DNA of 12,953 nt from TC-15 sp034437275 (GCA_034437275.1 DAOTUD010000122.1:1-12953); one strand, 5' to 3'. Positions 6,007 through 12,953 are shown, numbered from the stretch's first letter. Made by a program: numbers and translations. The notes: a model not told the origin generated them from the letters alone.

Positions 6007-8433
6007 GTGGACGAGCAACAGCAGCAGTATTACGACCAGGCCGCAAACCGCACCGTCGCCAACCTGCGCACGATCATGAACTCGTCCGCGCTGCGCGAGC
6101 TGTCGGAGCTGTCGCTGCCGGAAGTCGAGGCGGTGATCAACAAGGTGGCGCAGGTCGTCCCGGCGGGTAACGTCCCGGCCATGATCCTCAGCGGGCTGGC
6201 GCGGCTCTCCGGGCGTAAGCCGCCGCCCAACACCGTCAAGCGCGACGTGAACCTGCTGTTTCGCGGCGTGGAACAGACGCTCGACCGCGCGGTGTACGGG
6301 GCGCTGTTCGCGGGGCCGGCGGCAGTGATCTGGGGCTACCAGAACTTGCTGCGGCTGGTCGGCAAGGACCCGGACGACGCCTTCCCGGAGGGGACCTGGC
6401 AGTTTTACATCGAGTACGCGCTGCGCGAGGACACCGCCCGCCACGCCAACGAGACGCACGGCTTCGACACGCTGCTGAACCGGCACGGGCTGCGGCTGGA
6501 TGTGGTCGACCGCATGACCGCCTGGACGATGACCGCCATCTACGGGCTGCACCAGTACGGCGCGCTGCTGGAAAACGAATGGCGCGAACGGCGGCATATT
6601 GCGCTGCTGCGCGCGGTGACCGCCGGCACGTCGCTGGAGGGCCAGTATGCCGGGACGTACCGCGCCTGGGAAAAGCAGCGGCCCTATGGGCGCGGCCAGG
6701 ATTCCGCCCCCGACGAAACCTACCCGCGCTACCGGCGGTGGGTGTTCGAGGCGTTCTTGCAGGCGGCGACGCGCGACCTGCCGGACGATCTGCGCCGGGC
6801 GTGGCAGGCGCGCATCCACGCGGCGGAGCAGGACGAACTGCCCGCCTACAAGCGCCAGATGTCGATCCTGGCCTACCTCGAGCCGGGCGTACACGGCGAG
6901 GTTCGCCAGCCGGTGCCGTTGGCGCAGGCGCAGGTCGGCGTGGTGTTCCAGGGGCGCTATTACCTGATCCCGGCCTGCAAACCCGGCTGCACGCTCCCGG
7001 CGGATGTGGCGACCGTGCGCGCGCAGTTGGCCGGCATCCTGCACAACCGCGGGGCCGCCCCGACCCCGCTGCACGACCTGGCCCGGGTCCGGCGGGCGGC
7101 GCTGCCGGGCCTGCGCCGCGACCTCAGGCCGGAACTGGTGGCCGCACTCGACCGGCTGCGCGCGGCCCCCGTGCTGCTCAACTTCGACCTGCGCCCGCAG
7201 CATCTCCCGCTGTCCGCGGTGCGGCAGGCGGAGCGCGGCATCGGTGACCACGCGCTGACGATCTTCGACACCGGCCAGACCTTCGTCTTCGACCAGTCGC
7301 ACATCTTCTTCGACGGAGCGTGGGGCGCGGCGCTGGCCGAGATTTTGACGAACGAGGCCATCGCCTGGGCGGTGTATTTGCATGATCTGCCGCCCGCATC
7401 GCCGCAGGGCGCGCGCGTAGTGTCGCCCGCGCTGGGCCTGACGCCCGATGAGCAGCGCATGGTCGCGCAGGCCCCGCACGTGACGCCCGAGGTCAGCGCC
7501 GAAACCGAGCAGGTCAATTTGCAGGGAATGCTGCGGCTGCGCAAGTTGTTACGCAGCCGGAACAGCGCGCTGCGGCTGACGGTCAACGACCTGTTGGTGC
7601 TGTACCGCGCGATTCACGCCATCACCTACCAGCCGCCGCCCGACCTGGTCGCGGCGCTGGAGCAGGCCGCCCGGCGCAAGGCCAGCAAAGCCGCCGCCAA
7701 AGCTGCGCTCACCGCGCTCGACCCGGCCCACCAGCCGCCCGCCGCGATCCTGATCCCGGTCGATGCCAGCGTGCGCGCCCCGCGTGACCGGCTGCACCCC
7801 ATGACGTTCCAGGTGCCGCTGCAAGACCTGGACCTGCTCGGCCTGCACAGCGATGCGGTGGCCAGCCTGGACGCTTACCAGGCCGATCCCGACCCGGACC
7901 GCTACGCCGCGTTCGACGCCGTGCTGCGGCGCTACCTGGCGATGCTGGGCGGGTTCGGCGAGGTCTTCCGCCGCGCCAAAGATGTCGCGGGGCAGGGCGA
8001 AAGCGCCAGCGTGGGGACGATCAAGCTGCTGGCCTACATGCCGACGCCTTTGCAGCGCCTGCTGGACCAGATTCCGGGCCGCTTTGATATGCTCAACGAT
8101 CTGATCAAAGGGCGCGAGGTGTTCTCGAACGTTGGGGCGGTTGCGCCGGGCAGCACGCTGATCCGCTTCGCCACCGCCAAAGACGACAACGAGAAGAAGT
8201 CGCTGGTGTGGGGCGTGATCACGGATGCGGCGGGGATCATGCACATCTCGCTGCGCGACTTCCGGCCCCATGTCGCGCGGCTGGCGAGCTGTGACCGCCG
8301 CGATCTGGCGGCCTGGATTGCGCAGGATTACCTGGAGTCATACGCGCTGGGGGTGAATGGGTGGGTCAAAGATATCGAACGCCTGACGACCGCCAGCCAG
8401 TCGCCCCGCCTGAGATTGGACAATCTGCCATGA
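6007..8433 (+). CDS. Carnitine-acyltransferase-like protein with unknown N-terminal domain
   Basis: 808 residues from a GTG at 6007, with GGAGG at 5996-6000. No signal peptide is seen, so probably cytoplasmic. Residues about 305-808 follow the order of the choline/carnitine acyltransferase fold as I remember it: a strand-rich YYLIPACKPG region (319-328) then a QLAGIL helix, a hydrophobic LLNFD strand (390-394), FDTGQTFVFDQSHIFFDG with a candidate catalytic His432 in an HxxxDG arrangement (432-437), then VWGVITDAAGIMHISLRDFRP (about 734-754) like the C-terminal strand pair. Those enzymes move acyl groups between CoA and a hydroxylated acceptor. Residues 1-300 are mostly helical and match nothing I know. 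They include an acidic/His helix with Glu136, Glu141, His146 and Glu149. A condensation or CAT-type acyltransferase is the alternative, though no DFGWG motif is seen. The gene overlaps the kinase by four bases. The gene is certain; its function is inferred. Confidence 0.85.
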   Translation: MDEQQQQYYDQAANRTVANLRTIMNSSALRELSELSLPEVEAVINKVAQVVPAGNVPAMILSGLARLSGRKPPPNTVKRDVNLLFRGVEQTLDRAVYGALFAGPAAVIWGYQNLLRLVGKDPDDAFPEGTWQFYIEYALREDTARHANETHGFDTLLNRHGLRLDVVDRMTAWTMTAIYGLHQYGALLENEWRERRHIALLRAVTAGTSLEGQYAGTYRAWEKQRPYGRGQDSAPDETYPRYRRWVFEAFLQAATRDLPDDLRRAWQARIHAAEQDELPAYKRQMSILAYLEPGVHGEVRQPVPLAQAQVGVVFQGRYYLIPACKPGCTLPADVATVRAQLAGILHNRGAAPTPLHDLARVRRAALPGLRRDLRPELVAALDRLRAAPVLLNFDLRPQHLPLSAVRQAERGIGDHALTIFDTGQTFVFDQSHIFFDGAWGAALAEILTNEAIAWAVYLHDLPPASPQGARVVSPALGLTPDEQRMVAQAPHVTPEVSAETEQVNLQGMLRLRKLLRSRNSALRLTVNDLLVLYRAIHAITYQPPPDLVAALEQAARRKASKAAAKAALTALDPAHQPPAAILIPVDASVRAPRDRLHPMTFQVPLQDLDLLGLHSDAVASLDAYQADPDPDRYAAFDAVLRRYLAMLGGFGEVFRRAKDVAGQGESASVGTIKLLAYMPTPLQRLLDQIPGRFDMLNDLIKGREVFSNVGAVAPGSTLIRFATAKDDNEKKSLVWGVITDAAGIMHISLRDFRPHVARLASCDRRDLAAWIAQDYLESYALGVNGWVKDIERLTTASQSPRLRLDNLP

Positions 8434-9920
8434 GCCTGATCGGACGCCAACTGGACGAATACCGCATCGATCAACTGCTGGGGCAGGGCGGCATGGCCCG
8501 CGTGTACCTGGCGCTGGATGTGCGGCTGAACCGGCAGGTGGCGATCAAAGTGATCGACGCCCCGCTCGACCTCGACTCGGCCTACACGCAGCGCTTCGAG
8601 CGCGAGGCGCAGGCGGTCGCGCGGCTGGAGCACCCGCACATCGTCCGGCTGTACCGCTACGGCGAGATCGACGGGCTGCCGTACATGGTGATGCAGTACA
8701 TCCCCGGCTCCAACCTGCGCGCGCTGCTGGCGACGTATCGCAAAGCGGGCAAGGCCATCGAGCCGCGCGAGGCCAGCCGCATCGTCGCCGAGGTGTGTGC
8801 GGCGCTGGATTTTGCGCACCAGCGCGGCGTGATTCACCGCGACGTGAAGCCGTCGAATATTCTGCTCGACCAGCAAGGGCGCGTGTTTCTGGCCGATTTC
8901 GGACTGGCGCGGCTGGCGGACGTGCGCACGCTGGGCGAGATCTTCGGCTCGCCGTACTACATGGCCCCGGAGCAGGCCATCTCGTCGGCGGCGACTGTGT
9001 CCCAGACCGATCTGTACGCGCTGGGCGTCATCCTGTACGAGATGTTCACCGGGCGCGTGCCGTTCGACGCCGAAAGTGCGACCGAGGTCGCCATGCTGCA
9101 CGTCTCTGAGGAGCCGCGCCCGCCGGGGGAGTGGGGCCAGCGCATCACGCCCGACCTGGAGGCCGTGATCCTCACGGCGCTGGCCAAAGAGCCGGCGGAC
9201 CGCTACGCCAGCGGGGCCGCGTTGGCCGACGACCTCGAGCAGGCGCTGCAAGTTACCTATGCGCGCTCCCCGTCGCAGTTCCGCACGATGGTGTCGCGCT
9301 CGGCGATGGAGGCGGACCTGCCGCCGCTGCCCCCGCCCCCAGCCGCCGCCATCGTCGGGCCGGACGCGGTGCAGACCGACCTCAGCGGCACGATGCCCGC
9401 CGCGCAGCACGATCCGCCCCCCGCAGCGTCACCATCCCGGCGTGGGAAGGGCTGGCGCTGGCTGGCGCTGCTGGTGATCTTCCTGGGGATCGGCGGCGCG
9501 CTGGCTGCCCAGATGGGCGTGCTGAGCCAGGGGGACGACGCGCCGACCGTCGCCTCGCCCGCCGCGACGCTGACGGTCGATCCGGTGCGTGACCCCGACG
9601 GCGACGGGGTGCTGGTGGAAGCTGACCTGTGCCCGGAGCAGCCCGGACTGCCGGAGACAGGCGGCTGCCTCTACACCGGCACGATCTTCTCCACGACCTA
9701 CGCAAACGTCAACCTGCGCACCGGGCCGGGCACCGGCTACCGCGTGGTCGAATCCGTGCAGCCCGGCACCGATGTCACGCTGCTGGGGCGCACCGGTCCC
9801 GCCAACTGGATTTATGTGCAGGCTGTGCTTGATGACGGGGAACAGGTGCCCGCCTGGGTGCTGGCCGACCTGCTCGAAACGGACACCGATCTCAAGATTC
9901 TGCCCATCGCAGGGGATTAG
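8430..9920 (+). CDS. Transmembrane Ser/Thr protein kinase with TSP3-like and SH3 ectodomain
   Basis: 496 residues. The ATG at 8430 overlaps the preceding stop codon (ATGA), and the protein there begins MSLIGRQLDEYRI, typical of bacterial Hanks kinases; a frame open 69 bases further upstream is not needed. All catalytic motifs are present: glycine loop GQGGMARVY (18-26), Lys40 in VAIK, Glu59, HRDVKPSN (136-143), DFG (156-158) and SPYYMAPEQ (174-182), so it should be active. A Pro-rich juxtamembrane segment (298-336) leads to a membrane helix (about 344-361). Outside are a calcium-binding thrombospondin-3-like motif, DPDGDG with Cys401 and Cys413 (388-413), and an SH3-like domain (about 421-487, VNLRTGPGTGY). 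It likely senses an extracellular or cell-wall ligand and phosphorylates cytoplasmic targets, with the co-translated acyltransferase-like protein the obvious candidate. It resembles PknB-type receptors, with SH3 in place of PASTA domains. Confidence 0.93.
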   Translation: MSLIGRQLDEYRIDQLLGQGGMARVYLALDVRLNRQVAIKVIDAPLDLDSAYTQRFEREAQAVARLEHPHIVRLYRYGEIDGLPYMVMQYIPGSNLRALLATYRKAGKAIEPREASRIVAEVCAALDFAHQRGVIHRDVKPSNILLDQQGRVFLADFGLARLADVRTLGEIFGSPYYMAPEQAISSAATVSQTDLYALGVILYEMFTGRVPFDAESATEVAMLHVSEEPRPPGEWGQRITPDLEAVILTALAKEPADRYASGAALADDLEQALQVTYARSPSQFRTMVSRSAMEADLPPLPPPPAAAIVGPDAVQTDLSGTMPAAQHDPPPAASPSRRGKGWRWLALLVIFLGIGGALAAQMGVLSQGDDAPTVASPAATLTVDPVRDPDGDGVLVEADLCPEQPGLPETGGCLYTGTIFSTTYANVNLRTGPGTGYRVVESVQPGTDVTLLGRTGPANWIYVQAVLDDGEQVPAWVLADLLETDTDLKILPIAGD

Positions 9921-9921
9921 C

Positions 9922-10686
9922 TCATGTGTCGGATGGGCTGTTTTCCCCGTTGTTCACCACGTCCTCGATGAAATCTAGCATGTCCTCGTAGTGCGAGCCT
10001 TTCCAGTAGATCTGCCCGCAGTCCACGCACATGCGGAAGGTATCGTAAAACTGTGCGGTCTTGGGCGGCAGGCGGTCGATGATATCCCCCTTGTCGACCG
10101 GGGCCAGCAGGCCGTTACAGCGGATGCAGCGCGTGAACGGCGCGACCAGCCGGTACAGGTCGAAGCGGCGCAGCACTTCGGCCACCTGCTCGCGCGGGTC
10201 GGTCGAGCGCACGTAGTAGCCGTGCGTGACCATGTTCCGCTTGAGCAAGCCCCGGTCGCGGGTGAGCAGGGTGCGCCGCTGGTCGCGGGAGATGGCCGCC
10301 AGGTGGGCGTCGTCGTGGTTTTCGGGGTACAGCGTGTCGAAGCCCAGCATCCGCAGGTGCGCGGCCAGCCGCCCCAGGTGTACATCCAGCACAAAGCGTG
10401 GATCGCGCAGCGGCTTGGGGCGCACGCGCAGCAGCGGCGTGATATCGAACGACTCAAACATCGGGTACACGCTGATCCGGTCGCCATCCTGCACCAGGTA
10501 CGAAAAATCGACCGACGCGCTGTTCACCAGGATCAGGTCGACCTCAGTGTGCGGCACGTTCAGCGATTCGATCATGTCCTTGATCGACACGCGCCCGAAA
10601 AACTCGTGCGTGAAGTCACCATGCTTACGCGCCGGCGGTAGAAAGTGATTCAGTTCGGCGTAAAAGCGAAATGTGGCGTGGGCCAT
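9922..10686 (-). CDS. Mut7-C RNase-domain protein with ubiquitin-like N-terminus
   Basis: 254 residues, ATG at 10686 preceded by AGGGAGGA. Residues 1-85 resemble the MoaD/ThiS-type beta-grasp domain found fused to Mut7-C (GDRISVYPMF). Residues about 95-180 are the PIN-like Mut7-C nuclease core with conserved acidic residues Asp101 (FVLDVHLGRLA), Asp125/126 and Asp144 (LLTRDRGLL). A zinc ribbon follows with CIRC (187-190) and CVDC (220-223), then WKGSHY. The domain order is the standard one for the bacterial family, whose substrate is not established; an RNase or toxin-like activity on RNA is predicted by the fold. The gene converges on the kinase with one base between the stop codons, and no terminator is seen there. 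Confidence 0.9.
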   Translation of the reverse strand: MAHATFRFYAELNHFLPPARKHGDFTHEFFGRVSIKDMIESLNVPHTEVDLILVNSASVDFSYLVQDGDRISVYPMFESFDITPLLRVRPKPLRDPRFVLDVHLGRLAAHLRMLGFDTLYPENHDDAHLAAISRDQRRTLLTRDRGLLKRNMVTHGYYVRSTDPREQVAEVLRRFDLYRLVAPFTRCIRCNGLLAPVDKGDIIDRLPPKTAQFYDTFRMCVDCGQIYWKGSHYEDMLDFIEDVVNNGENSPSDT

Positions 10687-10709
10687 GCGTCATCCTCCCT
10701 TCGTGCGCC

Positions 10710-10715
10710 ATTATA
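10710..10715 (-). promoter_or_regulatory. -10 box for the Mut7-C gene
   Basis: Reading the minus strand, TATAAT is exact consensus and lies 23 bases upstream of the ATG, giving a leader of about 16 bases. The place for a -35 box is occupied by a C-run (G8 at 10732-10739 on the plus strand), so activity may depend on an activator or the hexamer may be fortuitous. Confidence 0.45.
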
Positions 10716-10744
10716 CCGGATTCGCGGGGGTGGGGGGGGATACG

Positions 10745-10781
10745 GGCCAGCACAGCCTCAGGGCGCGAGACTGTGCTGGCC
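10745..10781 (-). terminator. Long hairpin after the sugar isomerase gene
   Basis: GGCCAGCACAG (10745-10755) pairs perfectly with CTGTGCTGGCC (10771-10781); CTC/GAG can extend the stem after one mismatch. It lies 33 bases beyond the isomerase stop codon. No T-run follows on the minus strand, so it may end transcription with Rho or protect the 3' end instead of acting as a classic intrinsic terminator. Confidence 0.55.
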
Positions 10782-10814
10782 GAAAAGGGAGAGAAATCAG
10801 GATCCTGGTGGAAC

Positions 10815-12230
10815 CTATGCGGGCTGGTGGTAGTACACGTCCCAGCCCATGTACGTCTCGAACGCTTCGGCGAGGATCGCGGCGGTGTGCGAGCCGTTCA
10901 TCGCGGCGTGGTGCTCGAAGCCGTTTTTGCAGACGAAGTGCATCAACTGTTGCAAGCCCGGCACATCGACCACCGCGCGGCTGCCGAACGTCTCCAGCGG
11001 CTCGTCGATAAATTCGCCCTCGCCGACGTAGGTCCGGATGCGCCCGTGGCGGTCGTCGGACGTGATGCGCGCGTAGGTCAGCGGCCCGGCAGGCGTGCGC
11101 CCGGCGACCGTCCCGTAGGTGTTTTCCGTGCCCAGCGTGGTCGCCAGGATTTCGGCGTTGGCCATCGTGAAGTCGTCGTCGAAGAAGCTCTTGGCCCAGT
11201 TGCCACAGTGGAACAGCACGCACTTGTCCGGATCGCCGCCGTAGTTGTTGTTCCAGTCCACCAGCGCACTGGGGCGGCCAGAGGCAAGCTGCATGGCGTA
11301 CATGGTCAGCGCCCCGGTGATGTCCACCTCGCACGCGCTGGGCAGCAGGTGCTCGCTCATCAGGCTCATCAGCGTGCACACGTTGATGCCGTAGTTGTGC
11401 TGGAGCGAGGACCAGCACTGGATCGCGGTCGCGTCCAGGTCGTTGCTGACCATCCAATCGTCGATCACGATGCCCAGCTTGGCCTGCTTGACGACGGCGG
11501 GCGGCGGGACGTCACCGGTGGGCACGTAGTCCTGGATTGCGTCCAGCTTTTGCTTCACGCGCGGATCGTCGTCGGCCAGCTTGGCGGCCAGCCCCAGCAC
11601 CTCGGACAGGTCGACGGTGGTCACGCTGATGCCGTGCGCTTGCAGCAGCTTTTCGCTGTAGCGCGTGGTGTTGAAGGCGGCGGGCCTGGCTCCAATCGCG
11701 CCCAGGCGCGCGCTGCGCAGCCCCTTCACCACGCGGCATACCCCGGCGAATTTTCGCAGATCGGCCTTGAATTCGTCGCTGGTGGGGCGCACGGTGTGCT
11801 GCTCGGTCAGCGAGAACGGGAAGCCGTACTGCACCAGGTTGTTGCACACCGATATCTTGCCGCAGAAGGCATCGCGCCGGTGGTCTACGTCGAACTTGTC
11901 CAGGTCGTCGGGGTAGGCCTGGATCAAGACCGGGACGTCCAGCCCGGCCAGCTTGAGCGTATCGGCCACGCCTTTTTCGTCGCCGAAGTTGGGCAGGATC
12001 ACCAGGATGCCGGCGATGTCGGCGCGGTGCTCGCGGAACAGGGCGGCGCATTGCTTCGCGTCGTCCCAGGTTTCGACCGCGCCGAGCTTGGTGGCGTCCT
12101 CATCCAGGATGACCGGCGTGATGTCGAATTCATCCAGCACGGCCAGGATATCCCGGCGGCCTTCTGTGATCAGCCGGTCGGGGAAAAAATCGCGGTTGCC
12201 GACAATAACACCCAGAGTCATATCACTCAT
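10815..12230 (-). CDS. L-fucose/L-arabinose isomerase family protein (COG2407 type)
   Basis: 471 residues, ATG at 12230 with GAGGAG ten bases upstream. Proteins of this length belong to the shorter fucose-isomerase-related group; E. coli FucI has about 590 residues. The metal-binding residues of the family appear in order: Glu301 in CEVDITGAL, Asp325 in LVDWNNN, and His440 or His441 in FEHHAAMNGSH. These hold a divalent metal that drives aldose-ketose isomerisation. The gene follows the FucU/RbsD mutarotase and a transporter binding protein on the same strand, so it should act on the imported sugar. L-fucose to L-fuculose is the leading reaction. L-arabinose, other deoxy sugars or sulfoquinovose cannot be excluded, since members of this superfamily differ in substrate. 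Confidence 0.85.
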   Translation of the reverse strand: MSDMTLGVIVGNRDFFPDRLITEGRRDILAVLDEFDITPVILDEDATKLGAVETWDDAKQCAALFREHRADIAGILVILPNFGDEKGVADTLKLAGLDVPVLIQAYPDDLDKFDVDHRRDAFCGKISVCNNLVQYGFPFSLTEQHTVRPTSDEFKADLRKFAGVCRVVKGLRSARLGAIGARPAAFNTTRYSEKLLQAHGISVTTVDLSEVLGLAAKLADDDPRVKQKLDAIQDYVPTGDVPPPAVVKQAKLGIVIDDWMVSNDLDATAIQCWSSLQHNYGINVCTLMSLMSEHLLPSACEVDITGALTMYAMQLASGRPSALVDWNNNYGGDPDKCVLFHCGNWAKSFFDDDFTMANAEILATTLGTENTYGTVAGRTPAGPLTYARITSDDRHGRIRTYVGEGEFIDEPLETFGSRAVVDVPGLQQLMHFVCKNGFEHHAAMNGSHTAAILAEAFETYMGWDVYYHQPA

Positions 12231-12257
12231 GGAACGGTAACTCCTCTTGAATTAAGG

Positions 12258-12278
12258 CCGGGTAGCAGCGCTACCCGG
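12258..12278 (-). promoter_or_regulatory. Intercistronic hairpin between mutarotase and isomerase genes
   Basis: CCGGGTAGC (12258-12266) and GCTACCCGG (12270-12278) form a perfect nine-pair stem with a three-base loop, 27 bases upstream of the isomerase start. There is no T-run after it, so RNA processing or stability control is more likely than termination. Confidence 0.55.
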
Positions 12279-12303
12279 TGTGGTTCGTATTGCGTAACAG
12301 TTT

Positions 12304-12729
12304 TCAGGCTTCGGGCGGCGGGACAACGCCGATCGTCAGCAGCAGGCACGCATAGGTGCGCTGTTCGCCAGTGGCGATGACCAGCGCGGTGTCGGGCGAG
12401 CGGGCCACGTCGTAGAACGCGAACCGGCCCAGGGTTTGCAGGTCGTGGTCCGGCACGATCTTCCGAAACTCCTTATAGATCGCGGGTTCCGGGGCGTTGT
12501 CGGGCATCATGGCCGTGACCTTTTCGAGCGGCACGGCCTCGGCCAGCACCGCCAGCACGTCCGTGACCTTCAACATACCAGGGGCCAGGTTCAGGTAGAC
12601 GCGGTCGGCGTTGGGGTTGGCCCCGGTGGTGAAGGGATAATTGCCGTCTGCGAGCACGATGATCGAGCCGTGTCCTGCCGAGCCAAGCGCTTTAAGTATT
12701 TCGGGATGAATCAATTTTGAACGGAGCAT
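12304..12729 (-). CDS. FucU/RbsD family sugar mutarotase
   Basis: 141 residues from the ATG at 12729, preferred because AGGA lies seven bases upstream; an in-frame TTG at 12735 is the alternative. The family converts sugar anomers or pyranose/furanose forms so that the isomerase receives the right one. The N-terminus (LIHPEILKALGSAGHGS) carries the conserved His20, followed by LADGNYP with Asp28. The C-terminal TYACLLLTIGVV holds the conserved Tyr126. Length is normal. RbsD (ribose) and FucU (fucose) are hard to separate by eye. The neighbouring fucose-isomerase-family gene favours FucU, so I leave the symbol open. Confidence 0.87.
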   Translation of the reverse strand: MLRSKLIHPEILKALGSAGHGSIIVLADGNYPFTTGANPNADRVYLNLAPGMLKVTDVLAVLAEAVPLEKVTAMMPDNAPEPAIYKEFRKIVPDHDLQTLGRFAFYDVARSPDTALVIATGEQRTYACLLLTIGVVPPPEA

Positions 12730-12762
12730 GGTCAATTCCTTCGGTGGAAAGGCCTGAGAGTA

Positions 12763-12792
12763 CCAGGGAGCGCGCCGCAGCGCACTCCCTGG
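12763..12792 (-). promoter_or_regulatory. Hairpin between binding-protein and mutarotase genes
   Basis: CCAGGGAG (12763-12770) pairs with CTCCCTGG (12785-12792), and the inner GCGC/GCGC extends it to 12 pairs with one mismatch. Hairpins here commonly stabilise the abundant binding-protein message or partly end transcription, keeping enzyme levels lower. That role is inferred. Confidence 0.55.
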
Positions 12793-12817
12793 GGATTAGC
12801 GATCTGCTGAAGCGGAA

Positions 12818-12953
12818 TTAGTCAGCGGGCAGCAGTTCGAAGTTGACCGCACGGTCGGCGTTTTCAGGGGTGATCAGGATGCAGTCGACGGACTGCTTCT
12901 CGGGCAGGTCGGTTTCGCCGCCTGCTTCGAGGTAGGCGTCGGCCTGCTCAACG
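12818..12953 (-). CDS. C-terminus of a probable sugar ABC-transporter substrate-binding protein (5' end outside window)
   Basis: An open frame entering from the right edge ends at TAA (12818-12820) and gives the last 44 residues. The tail, with LPEKQSVDCILITPENADRA and then NF, resembles the C-termini of periplasmic-binding-protein-like sugar receptors (RbsB/XylF group), where K-x-x-V-x-x-x-x-I-T-x-E/D-N is common. It sits 88 bases upstream of the mutarotase gene on the same strand. That suggests uptake of the sugar processed by this operon. Only a fragment is visible, so the call depends on this short motif and on context. Confidence 0.6.
   Translation of the reverse strand, partial: VEQADAYLEAGGETDLPEKQSVDCILITPENADRAVNFELLPAD

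Noticed and set aside
5971..7479. 502-codon minus-strand open frame opposite the acyltransferase-like gene
   Set aside because: It is rich in Arg, His, Gln and Gly, as expected for the antisense of GC-rich coding DNA. The plus frame has a promoter, a ribosome site, coupling to the kinase and protein-like composition.
8361..8429. Earlier in-frame start for the kinase
   Set aside because: It would add 23 residues unlike any kinase N-terminus and overlap the upstream gene by 73 bases. The ATGA start at 8430 gives the usual beginning.
10671..12380. 569-codon plus-strand open frame opposite the isomerase gene
   Set aside because: It covers two minus-strand genes and their spacers with a His/Gln/Val/Gly-rich product of no recognisable family; the minus frames have clear family motifs.
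1..12953. tRNA, rRNA, riboswitch or integrase/attachment sites
   Set aside because: I read the intergenic stretches on both strands and saw no cloverleaf, rRNA or known riboswitch pattern and no recombinase gene.

Overview
The window is GC-rich bacterial DNA, probably from the phylum Chloroflexota (Anaerolineae-like). This is an inference from style, not from a marker gene. The clues are a long Thr/Pro-linked lipoprotein with SH3 and Ig-like modules, a receptor Ser/Thr kinase with a thrombospondin-3-like and SH3 ectodomain, a Mut7-C type RNase, a COG2407-type sugar isomerase, and intergenic C-rich/G-rich palindromic repeats. There are ten well-supported genes (two cut by the window edges), one doubtful small ORF, and no tRNA, rRNA or CRISPR array.

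Layout. Positions 1-3617 (minus strand) hold a two-gene unit: a membrane-anchored thioredoxin-fold protein, then after 32 bases a large exported lipoprotein of at least 956 residues whose 3' end lies outside the window. Positions 3729-4286 (plus) encode a Nudix hydrolase, and 4551-5498 (plus) an L-lactate dehydrogenase followed by a clear terminator. The gaps on either side of the lactate dehydrogenase gene (4287-4550 and 5499-6006) each carry a small palindromic element that looks like a MITE. The two share an arm sequence.

Positions 6007-9920 (plus) hold the most unusual locus. An 808-residue protein has a C-terminal 500 residues that look like a remote choline/carnitine acyltransferase and an N-terminal 300 residues I do not recognise. 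It overlaps by ATGA with a transmembrane Ser/Thr kinase gene. A strong sigma-70-type promoter (TTGAAC, 17 bases, TATACT) precedes the pair.

Positions 9922-10686 (minus) encode a Mut7-C RNase with a ubiquitin-like N-terminus, convergent with the kinase with one base between. Positions 10815-12953 (minus) hold the end of a sugar operon: the last 44 residues of a probable sugar ABC-transporter binding protein, then a FucU/RbsD mutarotase, then a fucose-isomerase-family enzyme. A perfect or near-perfect RNA hairpin follows each of the three genes. The operon would bind a sugar outside the cell, equilibrate its anomers and isomerise aldose to ketose; L-fucose is the leading guess.

The strongest lead is the acyltransferase-like/receptor-kinase pair. 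The coupled translation is direct evidence, while the acyltransferase assignment rests on a by-eye alignment and needs a structure-based check.
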